This document shows, piece after piece, positions 1-5,727 of a stretch of 23,166 nucleotides of DNA. Under the pieces are notes generated by a model that was given only the letters and a program-made list of their open reading frames with translations, did not search any database and was not told the DNA's origin. Made by a program: the position numbers and the translations under genes. Numbering within the stretch: position 1 is the first letter of the stretch; each line of letters opens with the position of its first letter. Source of the DNA: a virus; the IMG/VR virus record IMGVR_UViG_3300047297_000107, positions 1 through 23,166 of that record, one strand, 5' to 3'.

Positions 1-670
1 TGATCCACTCTTCCTTGAAGATGTCCGAACCCGCATTGGTAAAAGAAGCCATGTACTCTTGCTTAAAAGCGAAGGTACTAAGGGTTTTCTTAGCACTTTC
101 TATCTCTTTTTGGTCAATTAAAGGGTTATCAGCGGTCGTAAAGTGCCAACTCTTCCAATCAGGATCATCCTCGCTCTCACCTAGTTTAAAGGTGTCATAG
201 AACCAATTTCTGCCCTTTGGAGTGCCAATAAAGAGTGCTCTACCCCGTTTATCAGACAAACTGGCACGAATGACCTGTTCCCAAGCCTCAGGCTTAATGT
301 CGGCAACCTCGTCTAGTACGGCATAGGTCAAAGACACACCACGAAGGGTATCAGGTCTATCCGCACCACGAACGTATATCCTAGCCCCGTTTATCAGGGT
401 AATGTCTAAGTTGTTCACATGGGAAGACTGAATCACCTCTCTACCAAGGTCTAGCAATAAGTCCCAGATAATCTGTCTTGACTGTCCCATAGTAGGAGAA
501 ACGTAGAGAACCGCAGAGCCTTGTGGACACTTGAGTCCTTCAATAAGTAGGGTAACTGCCGCCATCCTACTCTTTCCACATCGACGCCCAGCAGCCACAA
601 CCTTGAATCTCGTTTTGTCGGCAAAAACTTGCTGTTGCCAGGGCAATAGAGAGAAATTAAGATCAGCCAT
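1..670 (-). CDS. terL: Terminase large subunit, N-terminal ATPase part (3' end outside the window)
   Basis: This is the motor ATPase that packages DNA into the prohead. The reading frame is open to the left edge, so only about 223 N-terminal residues are present. Residues 28-34 (GRRCGKS) form the Walker A loop. Residues 116-121 (YAVLDE) form Walker B with the catalytic Asp-Glu pair. IGTPKG near residue 150 fits the coupling motif III. The C-terminal RNase H-like nuclease lies outside the window. The ATG at 670 sits inside the last codons of the preceding small gene (ATGGCTGA, 8-base overlap), the usual terS-terL translational coupling. The identification is firm; the packaging type cannot be told from this part. 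Confidence 0.95.
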   Translation of the reverse strand, partial: MADLNFSLLPWQQQVFADKTRFKVVAAGRRCGKSRMAAVTLLIEGLKCPQGSAVLYVSPTMGQSRQIIWDLLLDLGREVIQSSHVNNLDITLINGARIYVRGADRPDTLRGVSLTYAVLDEVADIKPEAWEQVIRASLSDKRGRALFIGTPKGRNWFYDTFKLGESEDDPDWKSWHFTTADNPLIDQKEIESAKKTLSTFAFKQEYMASFTNAGSDIFKEEWI

Positions 671-1034
671 ATTTAGCCTCTACATCTTCAGGTTGTTCAG
701 TGTCTACTACCAGTGGTTCTTGCCCTAAACCAGTGATATTGATGGTTACGGCACTTCTCTGGCTCTTGTCTTTCTCAAACAAAGAAACAGGCAGAGTCCT
801 ATCTAAACACATCTTTAAAGCTACTAATTGATGAGGATGGTCATCATTAAGGGCTATCTCTATCACCTTCTGAGCCACATCCTTACCTCCACTCCTAATC
901 ATCAGCTCTTTAAGCTCCTTCAGACGTTGATGGTCTGTCTTAGGTAGTGTCATAGGAGGATTGTCAGCAAACCTCTGTATGGTCATCTTGACGCTTCCCT
1001 TTGGTCTTCCTCTTCCTCGTTTTAGAGCTTCCAT
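663..1034 (-). CDS. terS: Probable terminase small subunit
   Basis: This 123-residue protein lies directly upstream of terL and overlaps it by 8 bases. Small terminase subunits recognise the packaging site and regulate the large subunit. Residues 6-14 (RGRGRPKGS) form an AT-hook-like basic segment. A predicted helical middle region (KELKELMIRSGGKDVAQKVI) is followed by an acidic tail. A strong ribosome-binding site (AGGAGG, 4 bases before the ATG) supports the start. The call rests mainly on position, length and the DNA-binding-like N terminus, because small terminases diverge strongly. A general DNA-binding protein is the alternative. Confidence 0.7.
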   Translation of the reverse strand: MEALKRGRGRPKGSVKMTIQRFADNPPMTLPKTDHQRLKELKELMIRSGGKDVAQKVIEIALNDDHPHQLVALKMCLDRTLPVSLFEKDKSQRSAVTINITGLGQEPLVVDTEQPEDVEAKYG

Positions 1035-1136
1035 TTATCCTCCTTGGATGGTTTTAGCTTTTTCAGAATCTAGGAGGGTACACAAATATCTACCAACACA
1101 ACCTACCCCCTCCCCCCCTGTGTTTCCATACAGCAT
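1035..1136 (-). CDS. Possible 33-residue microprotein upstream of terS
   Basis: An ATG at 1136 opens a 33-codon frame that begins MLYGNTGGEG and stops exactly one base before the terS ATG (TAAATG). A GAGGG lies 8 bases before the start, and the stop-start junction would couple it to terS. It has two Cys and a Gly-rich first half; no family is recognised. The same AGGGTAAACCCTATG leader also precedes a nine-codon frame further upstream, so the start may be an accident of an operator repeat. An in-frame ATG at 1151 gives 38 residues but has no ribosome-binding site. Confidence 0.35.
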   Translation of the reverse strand: MLYGNTGGEGVGCVGRYLCTLLDSEKAKTIQGG

Positions 1137-1199
1137 AGGGTTTACCCTCATGTCTTTTTATACAGTACTGTCCAGGCATACAGTCATAGGGTTTACCCT
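1127..1199 (-). promoter_or_regulatory. Operator/promoter cluster before the terminase genes
   Basis: Two near-identical 22-23 base direct repeats (1127-1148 and 1177-1199, one-base indel) each end in the palindrome AGGGTTTACCCT. Between them lies a perfect 10-base palindrome ACAGTACTGT (1162-1171). On the minus strand this palindrome runs directly into a TATAAA -10-like hexamer (1157-1162). No good -35 hexamer is seen. The layout (one repeat over the -35 area, one just downstream of the -10) is typical of a repressor- or activator-controlled promoter. It would drive the terminase genes. This is inferred from sequence only. Confidence 0.5.
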
Positions 1200-1306
1200 T
1201 ACCTTGTCTAAATGCGAATGATTCTTATTTGCAATTAGAAGGGTGCGAGTTATCGATGCACCTTTATCGGGGTACTTGATCTAATGCTTGTCATTGTCTT
1301 ATTCCC

Positions 1307-1561
1307 TTATGTATTCCCTCTTACTGTTTCCCTTACTAGTTCACTTGAATTGGGGTTGTTTGTTGTTCCCGCCCTAATATTTAAAATACTCAACTCCATG
1401 CCTGGTCTAAACCCTTCATTGTGAGCATGACTGTATAAGTCTAATACGTTCTCAAAACCACGGCATAAATTACCCTTACCAGCCGCTAATAGAACCATTC
1501 GCTGGGGGTTTGTCAGTGTTCGCTGGAAATACTTAGTTGCAGGGTTTGAAGGTCTACCCAT
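1307..1561 (-). CDS. Small possible DNA-binding regulator
   Basis: This 84-residue protein begins MGRPSNPATKYFQ. A ribosome-binding site AAGGGG stands 5 bases before the ATG. The centre (GKGNLCRGFENVLDLYSHAHNEGF) resembles the helix-turn-helix half of short ribbon-helix-helix-like phage proteins, and the N-terminal GRP is AT-hook-like; both are weak resemblances. It is transcribed away from the plus-strand cassette, and the shared gap contains an inverted repeat (1599-1614). That makes it a candidate for the factor reading the TAGGG-CCCTA sites. No family could be named with confidence. Confidence 0.6.
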   Translation of the reverse strand: MGRPSNPATKYFQRTLTNPQRMVLLAAGKGNLCRGFENVLDLYSHAHNEGFRPGMELSILNIRAGTTNNPNSSELVRETVRGNT

Positions 1562-1686
1562 TGTTTCCCCTTAAATAATTTAAATAAATTGTACTTTATT
1601 AGGGTTTGTCCTAATAGTTTTTTCTTTTTTAGGCCATAAAATTCTTATACGTTCAATCGGAACGTGCAACAAATAGGCGTTACATC
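1562..1686. promoter_or_regulatory. Divergent control region with inverted repeat
   Basis: This AT-rich gap separates the minus-strand gene starting at 1561 from the plus-strand gene starting at 1687. The inverted repeat TTAGGGTTTGTCCTAA (1599-1614; 5-base arms, 6-base centre) matches the pattern seen at other unit ends. It is flanked by TTGTAC (1589-1594) and TAATAG (1612-1617), a poor -35/-10 pair with 17-base spacing. T-rich tracts follow. The plus-strand cassette is presumably transcribed from here. Confidence 0.45.
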
Positions 1687-1866
1687 ATGAAAATCACTGA
1701 GCAAAAAAACGGCAATTACACTACCTTTGAACGGGTAGCACACAATGGTTATTACATTGTCAAACTGTACAAACGGGGCGAATTGGCCGATAAGATCATG
1801 ACGGATACTTATCAGGCAGCAAGGGATTATTTGCGTTCTTTTAACCTTATCGCTAAAAACGGATAA
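1687..1866 (+). CDS. 59-residue unknown microprotein, first gene of the plus-strand cassette
   Basis: The ATG at 1687 opens a 59-codon frame (MKITEQKNGNYTTFERVAHN...) with charged, protein-like composition and several Tyr residues. The alternation of polar and hydrophobic residues suggests a small beta-rich fold ending in a helix (QAARDYLRSF). Its leader, AATAGGCGTTACATC just before the ATG, recurs in variant form before the genes at 2159 and 2664, which supports the start and the reality of the gene. The next gene begins 10 bases after its stop. No family is recognised. Confidence 0.65.
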   Translation: MKITEQKNGNYTTFERVAHNGYYIVKLYKRGELADKIMTDTYQAARDYLRSFNLIAKNG

Positions 1867-1876
1867 GGGGCAAACA

Positions 1877-2017
1877 ATGAAATATTTTGGCATTAACTAT
1901 TTTTGCAATCACAAACACCATGCGGATGCAATTTGGGCAAATGATCGTTATGAGCTGGAAAAGCAAATTTTGACCATGCACCCTAATGCAACAGCTATCT
2001 ACATTTGGCTACTCTAA
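1877..2017 (+). CDS. 46-residue unknown microprotein
   Basis: This frame begins MKYFGINYFCNHKHHADAIW and is rich in aromatic residues and His. The stop codon of the previous gene is fused to the ribosome-binding site (TAAGGGGCAAACAATG, 1864-1879). The same TAAGGGGC arrangement precedes the genes at 2028 and 3321. One Cys with nearby His residues (C10, H12, H14, H15) could bind metal, but this is a guess. No family is recognised. Confidence 0.6.
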   Translation: MKYFGINYFCNHKHHADAIWANDRYELEKQILTMHPNATAIYIWLL

Positions 2018-2027
2018 GGGGCTAAAA

Positions 2028-2123
2028 ATGTACGATCACTTTTTAGACTACGCTGCAGCCCTTGCAATAGCCCTTGTGCTTTGCATAGGTTTACTCTCTT
2101 ATTTTGACGTTTTGGTCAAATAA
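2028..2123 (+). CDS. 31-residue single-pass membrane microprotein
   Basis: This frame reads MYDHFLDYAAALAIALVLCI and continues to residue 31. Residues 8-25 are uniformly hydrophobic, so one membrane segment is expected, with a short charged C terminus. The start is fixed by TAAGGGGC, overlapping the previous stop and 5 bases before the ATG. The role is unknown. Small phage membrane peptides of this sort act in inhibition of host functions, superinfection exclusion or lysis control, but nothing here selects among these. Confidence 0.55.
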   Translation: MYDHFLDYAAALAIALVLCIGLLSYFDVLVK

Positions 2124-2158
2124 TCTCTTTTCTTTTTCTTTTTATCAATAGGTGTCAC

Positions 2159-2593
2159 ATGGGAAAATTATCAGTTCATGGTCAAGAGATCGGTCGCATT
2201 ACAGCGTTGACAAGCGTAAAAGCTTATTTCAGCGATGGGAAAATTCTAAAAAACATAGGTTTTGGTTGGAAATTACACGCAAAAGTAAAAGAGGGTATCG
2301 ATCCTAATTTTGCTTATGAAAAAGCGGTTACCCGTCAAAATGAATTTTTTAAAAGTAAACCAGCATTAAAAGAGTACAAAAAAGCTTTGCATTCGCTTGC
2401 TGGGGTGAATAAGCGATGGAAATTACATCAAACCATTACCCTCATGCATGACGATAGCGACGGGGTTTGGTCGGAATGTTGCAATGGTTACAGCGAAAAC
2501 GTACACGCTGACATCGATGAAATTTCCCAATTGTGCGCTTTATACGTTGAAGCTTTAAGCGAATCTAAAGAGTTAACCGCTGAAACCGCTTAA
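2159..2593 (+). CDS. Unknown 144-residue cassette protein
   Basis: This soluble, Lys-rich protein (MGKLSVHGQEIGRITALTSV...) has no recognisable family. The N-terminal third looks beta-rich (GRITALTSVKAYFSDGKILKN), followed by a helical middle (FAYEKAVTRQNEFF...LKEYKKALHSLAG) and an acidic C-terminal helix. A Cys pair (CC) sits near residue 105. The start is supported by the leader CAATAGGTGTCAC immediately before the ATG, one of three copies in the cassette. It is separated from the next gene by a perfect 8-base inverted repeat. Confidence 0.75.
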   Translation: MGKLSVHGQEIGRITALTSVKAYFSDGKILKNIGFGWKLHAKVKEGIDPNFAYEKAVTRQNEFFKSKPALKEYKKALHSLAGVNKRWKLHQTITLMHDDSDGVWSECCNGYSENVHADIDEISQLCALYVEALSESKELTAETA

Positions 2594-2610
2594 GGGTTTC
2601 CACTGATTTA

Positions 2611-2631
2611 CTAGGGGTTTCATACCCCTAG
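2611..2631 (+). promoter_or_regulatory. Inverted repeat between cassette genes (operator or weak terminator)
   Basis: CTAGGGGT and ACCCCTAG form a perfect 8-base inverted repeat around a 5-base centre. It matches the TAGGG-CCCTA pattern of the unit-end sites. A T6 run (2639-2644) follows after 7 bases on the plus strand, so a leaky terminator or attenuator is also possible. It sits 33 bases upstream of the GP88-like start. Confidence 0.5.
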
Positions 2632-2663
2632 AATTGTATTTTTTAACTGTCAATAGGCGTCAA

Positions 2664-3311
2664 ATGATCAAAATTTCAAATACTTCAAAATTAAACGCAC
2701 GTTCTTGGAGCTTGCAAGCCCTTGATACTTGCCCTGGCTCATGGGCTGCACCTGGTGAGCTTGTCGATGCCTGTAAGGGCTGCTATGCCACAACTGGAAA
2801 CTACAATTATCCAAACGTGAAAGCGCCTAGATTGTCTAATCGGGAAGACTGGCAACGGCTTGACTGGGTTTCCGATATGGTTACCGAACTAGATCAAGAC
2901 AGATACTTTCGCTGGTTTGATTCTGGAGACGTTTATACGTTAGGTTTAGCAGAAAAGATCCTAGAAGTTATGATTCAAACCCCTTGGGTTAATCACTGGC
3001 TGCCCACCCGTATGCATAAATTTCCCAAATTTGCTCACGTTTTCGCACAAATGGAAGCTTTGCCCAATGTAAAGGTTAGATTTTCCAGCGATTCTATTCA
3101 AGGGGAATATATCGAGGGTTTGCATGGATCAGTTATTGGCCCCGATGTATCTACATTTCAGGCTAGAGATGGGGTTAAATTATGCGAAGCATATGTTCAC
3201 GGCGGTAACTGTAACGGCTGTAGGGCTTGCTGGAGCAAAGATATTCCCTTGATTGCATACCCAGCGCATGGCCAAAAAATGGCACGGGTTATCAAGCTCA
3301 AGCAAATTTAA
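2664..3311 (+). CDS. GP88-like Cys-rich protein
   Basis: This 215-residue protein resembles the phage GP88 ('gene product 88') family, whose function is unknown. It has an N-terminal block MIKISNTSKLNARSWSLQAL followed by CPGS (C23) and ACKGCYA (C37, C40). A second Cys group lies at C174, C183, C186 and C189 (GNCNGCRACW). Seven Cys in two clusters suggest metal or iron-sulfur binding. FRWFDSGDVY near residue 82 resembles a conserved acidic active-site loop. An upstream in-frame ATG at 2634 lies only 3 bases beyond the inverted repeat and lacks a ribosome-binding site, whereas 2664 has the CAATAGGCGTCAA leader. It is the largest protein of the cassette. Confidence 0.65.
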   Translation: MIKISNTSKLNARSWSLQALDTCPGSWAAPGELVDACKGCYATTGNYNYPNVKAPRLSNREDWQRLDWVSDMVTELDQDRYFRWFDSGDVYTLGLAEKILEVMIQTPWVNHWLPTRMHKFPKFAHVFAQMEALPNVKVRFSSDSIQGEYIEGLHGSVIGPDVSTFQARDGVKLCEAYVHGGNCNGCRACWSKDIPLIAYPAHGQKMARVIKLKQI

Positions 3312-3320
3312 GGGGCGCTG

Positions 3321-3371
3321 ATGATCTATGCAATTGCAGCCCTAATCTTACGAATACTGACAAAACGCTAA
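3321..3371 (+). CDS. 16-residue hydrophobic peptide
   Basis: The frame MIYAIAALILRILTKR is preceded by TAAGGGGCGCTGATG, where the previous gene's stop is fused to the ribosome-binding site. Two other tiny genes in this cassette (1877 and 2028) have the same arrangement, which is the main reason to believe it. It has a hydrophobic core and a basic tail, like a membrane-active peptide. The intrinsic terminator begins 7 bases after its stop. Confidence 0.4.
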   Translation: MIYAIAALILRILTKR

Positions 3372-3377
3372 CCTTCT

Positions 3378-3400
3378 AACCCGCCATTGTGCGGGTTTTT
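3378..3400 (+). terminator. Intrinsic terminator of the plus-strand cassette
   Basis: AACCCGC and GCGGGTT pair perfectly over 7 bases around a 6-base loop, and the T-run extends beyond the stem. The T-run is on the plus strand only, so it ends the 1687-3371 unit before the convergent minus-strand operon. Confidence 0.85.
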
Positions 3401-3467
3401 CTTTGCCTGAAATAAGCCAAAAACCTTAAAACCTTATTGCACTATTTGCCTACCTCAAAAAAACGGC

Positions 3468-3770
3468 TTAAAAGGGGCTTAAATCGCCTCTGGTGGGTAT
3501 TTCCTCGCTTAGTTTGCGTATGGTTTCATTCAGTGCTGACAGTTCATCCATTTTATAGACGTTCCACAATCTGCGTTGACCATGTATTCCGTTTAAACTT
3601 CCACGATGACAATCTGCACAAAGTGGCATTGATGTAAACCATTGGCCTTGATTGATCTCATGGCATTCGCTAGGTGCTGATGCGTCACAAATAATGCACG
3701 ACATGGCCTTGATCCTAGCGATGTGTAATCTCTCGCTTGCTGTAGGTTTGGCCTTGTTTTTGCTTTGCAT
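3468..3770 (-). CDS. Ref-like HNH nuclease (RecA-dependent nuclease family)
   Basis: This 100-residue protein resembles phage P1 Ref, an HNH nuclease that cuts DNA targeted by RecA filaments. Evidence is the HIARIKAMSCIICD block (C25, C28), ECHEI (C36, H37) and CADCHRG...GIHG (C51, C54, H55, H63), which is a compact zinc-supported HNH core. The ATG at 3770 overlaps the upstream stop as TAATG and gives the short basic N terminus expected before the Cys motif. A GTG at 3824 would add 18 residues inside the upstream gene and seems less likely. It is the last gene of the early minus-strand operon. A general HNH endonuclease is the alternative. Confidence 0.65.
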   Translation of the reverse strand: MQSKNKAKPTASERLHIARIKAMSCIICDASAPSECHEINQGQWFTSMPLCADCHRGSLNGIHGQRRLWNVYKMDELSALNETIRKLSEEIPTRGDLSPF

Positions 3771-4093
3771 TACTGGGTTGCTTTTTGCTCTATACGGGCT
3801 GAGTATTGGGCGGTTCTCCAGCACTCTACCTTGGCTTGGGCTGCTGTCATTAGCCAGCGATAGCGTTCCTCTATTTCAACGGCTACCCTGATTCCTTCGA
3901 GTATTTCTACATATTCGGGGTGAGCATAAGCAAACGTGTCCTGCTTTCCCAGTACTTCAGTACCCGCAAGGCTTTTTAATTGTGCGTGTTTTGATCGCCT
4001 GAATTCCTCTAAGAACATACGATCAGACTTAGCCTTGGCATACAGTGGTGCTGTTTTTATGATGAACTCTATTGCAAGTGTAGGTTCGTTCAT
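3770..4093 (-). CDS. Conserved phage protein of unknown function
   Basis: This 107-residue protein begins MNEPTLAIEFIIKTAPLYAK and is largely helical. YAHPEYVEILEGIRVAVEIEERYRWLMTAAQAKVECWR looks like a long amphipathic helix or coiled-coil pair. Proteins of this pattern are, to my memory, common in early regions of proteobacterial phages and remain unnamed. It is linked by overlaps on both sides (ATGA with the upstream gene, TAATG with the Ref-like gene), so it is co-translated with the nuclease. A role in recombination or replication is possible from context only. Confidence 0.75.
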   Translation of the reverse strand: MNEPTLAIEFIIKTAPLYAKAKSDRMFLEEFRRSKHAQLKSLAGTEVLGKQDTFAYAHPEYVEILEGIRVAVEIEERYRWLMTAAQAKVECWRTAQYSARIEQKATQ

Positions 4094-4254
4094 TTGATAA
4101 ACCCTTCATAGTGTCGGTAAGTAGGGGCTACTTCATCTCTACCGCATCTCCTACCATGCTCGTTAGCCTCTTGCAAAGCCTGAAAAGCCCATTTGCAGTT
4201 AGTACATACCCAATAGGGCGGGTTGCCTGGTGCGTCTTTCTTTTGCTCAATCAT
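4090..4254 (-). CDS. 54-residue putative zinc-binding protein
   Basis: The frame opens at an ATG (4254) lying inside the upstream gene's last codons and ends with an ATGA overlap into the gene starting at 4093. YWVCTNCKWAF (C17, C20) and HGRRCGRD (H33, C37) could form a CCHC zinc site. The protein is hydrophilic. No family is recognised. Tight coupling on both sides is the best evidence that it is real. Confidence 0.65.
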   Translation of the reverse strand: MIEQKKDAPGNPPYWVCTNCKWAFQALQEANEHGRRCGRDEVAPTYRHYEGFIK

Positions 4255-4492
4255 AGGTAACGACCCTTTGTCGGATAGTTAAGGCGCAATCTTGCATAGT
4301 TTCTCTCTCTACTCGGGCAAATTGTGGTTGATCGGGCCACTCTAGGGTCATGTTTTCGACCAGTTTTGCGTCTTCCTCTCTCTGTTGTTTAGCAACTAGG
4401 ATAGCAAAGCGTTCAAGTGCTTTGGGGTGCGTTATGTGACAAGCTGGTAAATTAGCCTTTTGTGCCATTTTGTAAACTTCGTCTTTAGTCAT
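4247..4492 (-). CDS. Small helical phage protein, paralogue of its neighbour
   Basis: This 81-residue protein (MTKDEVYKMAQKANLPACHI) carries LERFAILVAKQQREEDAKLVE, a pattern frequent in short early phage proteins of unknown role. It aligns with the upstream gene at 4489-4695: EVYKMAQKA matches ELEKMAQQTA, and RFAILVAKQQREE matches AFAKLIAEHERNE. The start overlaps the upstream stop as ATGA. Tandem duplication followed by divergence is likely. Confidence 0.7.
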   Translation of the reverse strand: MTKDEVYKMAQKANLPACHITHPKALERFAILVAKQQREEDAKLVENMTLEWPDQPQFARVERETMQDCALTIRQRVVTYD

Positions 4493-4695
4493 GTTCTTTC
4501 CCTTATCAAGTCCATTTGAACGTAACCAGTTGAAGCATCCAAAATTTCAATTATTTCATTGCGTTCATGCTCTGCTATCAGTTTGGCAAAGGCTTGCAGT
4601 TGTTCGGTGTAAAACGAGTAAATGAATTCACCACTTGGATGAATCCCATAAGCGGCAGTCTGTTGTGCCATCTTTTCGAGTTCATCTAGTTTCAT
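4489..4695 (-). CDS. Small helical phage protein, paralogue of its neighbour
   Basis: This 68-residue protein begins MKLDELEKMAQQTAAYGIHP and contains LQAFAKLIAEHERNEIIEIL, the same helical pattern as the following gene. It overlaps the upstream gene by ATGA and the downstream one by ATGA. The Ala-Glu-Arg-rich second half suggests a helical hairpin that may dimerise. No function is known. Confidence 0.7.
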   Translation of the reverse strand: MKLDELEKMAQQTAAYGIHPSGEFIYSFYTEQLQAFAKLIAEHERNEIIEILDASTGYVQMDLIRERT

Positions 4696-4928
4696 ACATC
4701 CTCGGTCTTATAGTTGAGTTTGTGATTCTGAAAACGCATGGCCGCTTCAATATCCAGTTCTTTATAAGCCTCTTCTGACATACATCCAACAATGTCACGC
4801 CCTGAGTACCAGACTTCCTTCACAGACTCGTTATAGGTGGATTTGTCCTCGTCTATTTCGTATTCGTAAACTACTGTCACTACTTCGCTACCTTGACCAA
4901 TAGTTGTGTCAAATTCCCATGTATTCAT
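4692..4928 (-). CDS. Unknown acidic phage protein
   Basis: This 78-residue protein begins MNTWEFDTTIGQGSEVVTVV and is acidic and beta-rich in its first half (VVTVVYEYEIDEDKS). The ATG at 4928 has AAGGG 8 bases upstream. A GTG at 4937 abuts that ribosome-binding site and is an unlikely start. It is the first gene after the only sizeable gap in the minus-strand early operon, and the gap holds a TAGGG-CCCT site, so expression may restart here. Confidence 0.65.
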   Translation of the reverse strand: MNTWEFDTTIGQGSEVVTVVYEYEIDEDKSTYNESVKEVWYSGRDIVGCMSEEAYKELDIEAAMRFQNHKLNYKTEDV

Positions 4929-4997
4929 AATATTCACCCTTGTTAAAAATTTAATGTTATTCCTTTTGTGGAATGTTTTGAATAGGGATATACCCTT
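4929..4997 (-). promoter_or_regulatory. Intra-operon control gap with AGGG-ATATA-CCCT site
   Basis: The gap between rusA and the next gene contains AGGGATATACCCT (4984-4996), which overlaps the rusA stop and matches the operator-like pattern. It also contains a second short inverted repeat, ATTCC and GGAAT around 6 bases. An AT-rich stretch follows toward the downstream start. No clear promoter hexamers are visible. Confidence 0.4.
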
Positions 4998-5424
4998 AGT
5001 TTAGGCATTCCTTAACGCAAATATCAACGCCTGGCAGACTTGAATAAACCTTCGTAACGTGGATGTTTATGATCTGCGAATCGTCATGGTAGACAACCCC
5101 GTTCATGCCATCTTCTACGCTTTTTAGGATGTTACTTGCGTCAGGCTTCTTTGTTGGCTTCTCTGACCCATCAGAAATGGCTTGTAGTCTCTTTTTGGTT
5201 GCCGATGCAGGGATTGGCACTCGAATGTAAAGATACAGGCTCACAGGGGTTTCTAGCGGTTCTGAGCTACCCATTGCCTCTATTGCAGAATCTTTGATTA
5301 AGGTTTCATAGGTTCTTGTCTTTTCAGGGGTGTAAGTTTGCACAAAGTTGCCCCTCTTGACGTATCTAGCCCTTTGTTTGCCAACAGGGTTAGCGTCTAC
5401 TTTAAAATTCACCATAAAGGTCAT
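4996..5424 (-). CDS. rusA: RusA-family Holliday junction resolvase
   Basis: RusA is a small dimeric, Mg-dependent nuclease that resolves Holliday junctions and cleaves branched DNA before packaging. The 142 residues show the N-terminal KQRARYVKRG block (16-25) and the catalytic region KKPDASNILKSVEDGMNGVV followed by YHDDSQI. The DD pair (114-115) and K101 match the family. Position 97 is Ser where E. coli-type RusA has the second Asp of the D-x-D-N motif (D95, S97, N98). The ATG overlaps the upstream stop as ATGA; another Met at residue 4 is a possible start. The family call is firm, the activity less so. Confidence 0.88.
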   Translation of the reverse strand: MTFMVNFKVDANPVGKQRARYVKRGNFVQTYTPEKTRTYETLIKDSAIEAMGSSEPLETPVSLYLYIRVPIPASATKKRLQAISDGSEKPTKKPDASNILKSVEDGMNGVVYHDDSQIINIHVTKVYSSLPGVDICVKECLN

Positions 5425-5633
5425 AAAAGTGTTCCATTTTGCATTTGTTGCATATAAGCCCTGATGCGATCTCTCGCACCAGTTCCATAAATTCGTTCTG
5501 CTCTCTCAAGTCTGGCACGAATGAGATCACGATTCTTTGATGACTCCCAATTTCGATAAAGCTCTCTTGCCTCGGCTTGCTCAAGAATTACCCTATCGCT
5601 TGCACCTTGAATGTTTCTTCTACTCCAAGTCAC
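5421..5633 (-). CDS. 70-residue unknown helical protein
   Basis: The GTG at 5633 lies inside the last codons of the upstream gene, with GGAG 7 bases before it. The product (MTWSRRNIQGASDRVILEQA...) is highly charged and helical and ends QMQNGTLL with an ATGA overlap into rusA. This frame was chosen over a competing frame at 5402-5584 because it is coupled on both sides. It may be a small DNA-associated partner, but no family is recognised. Confidence 0.6.
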   Translation of the reverse strand: MTWSRRNIQGASDRVILEQAEARELYRNWESSKNRDLIRARLERAERIYGTGARDRIRAYMQQMQNGTLL

Positions 5634-5727
5634 CAGTTAACTCCAGTGCTTTGTTTATCAGATGTAGCGGAAAGGGGACTCCATCCTTTACTTTGTCCAA
5701 CAGTTTCATTGCGTCATAGTGAGACAT
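5620..5727 (-). CDS. 35-residue conserved-looking microprotein
   Basis: The frame MSHYDAMKLLDKVKDGVPFP and onward ends LINKALELTGDLE. It overlaps the upstream transporter gene by 14 bases and the downstream GTG-start gene by 14 bases. The compact pattern (Y-D-A-x-K-L-L-D, then P-L-x-L-I-N-K-A-L-x-L-T-G-D-L) looks like a real fold and resembles short proteins seen in other phages' early operons. Function is unknown. Confidence 0.6.
   Translation of the reverse strand: MSHYDAMKLLDKVKDGVPFPLHLINKALELTGDLE

Noticed and set aside
1127-1199. CRISPR-like repeat pair.
   Set aside because: Only two imperfect copies, palindromic ends and promoter position; no spacers or cas genes.
2125-2158. Polypyrimidine tract followed by AG, like a eukaryotic 3' splice site, before the 2159 start.
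   Set aside because: Phage context; the AG is part of the repeated ribosome-binding leader.
3468-3824. GTG start at 3824 for the Ref-like gene.
   Set aside because: It adds 18 residues inside the upstream gene; the ATG at 3770 overlaps the upstream stop and gives the expected N terminus.
5402-5584. Overlapping 60-codon minus frame (MSKPRQESFIEI).
   Set aside because: It overlaps rusA by more than 20 bases and competes with the 5421-5633 frame, which is coupled to both neighbours and has a ribosome-binding site.
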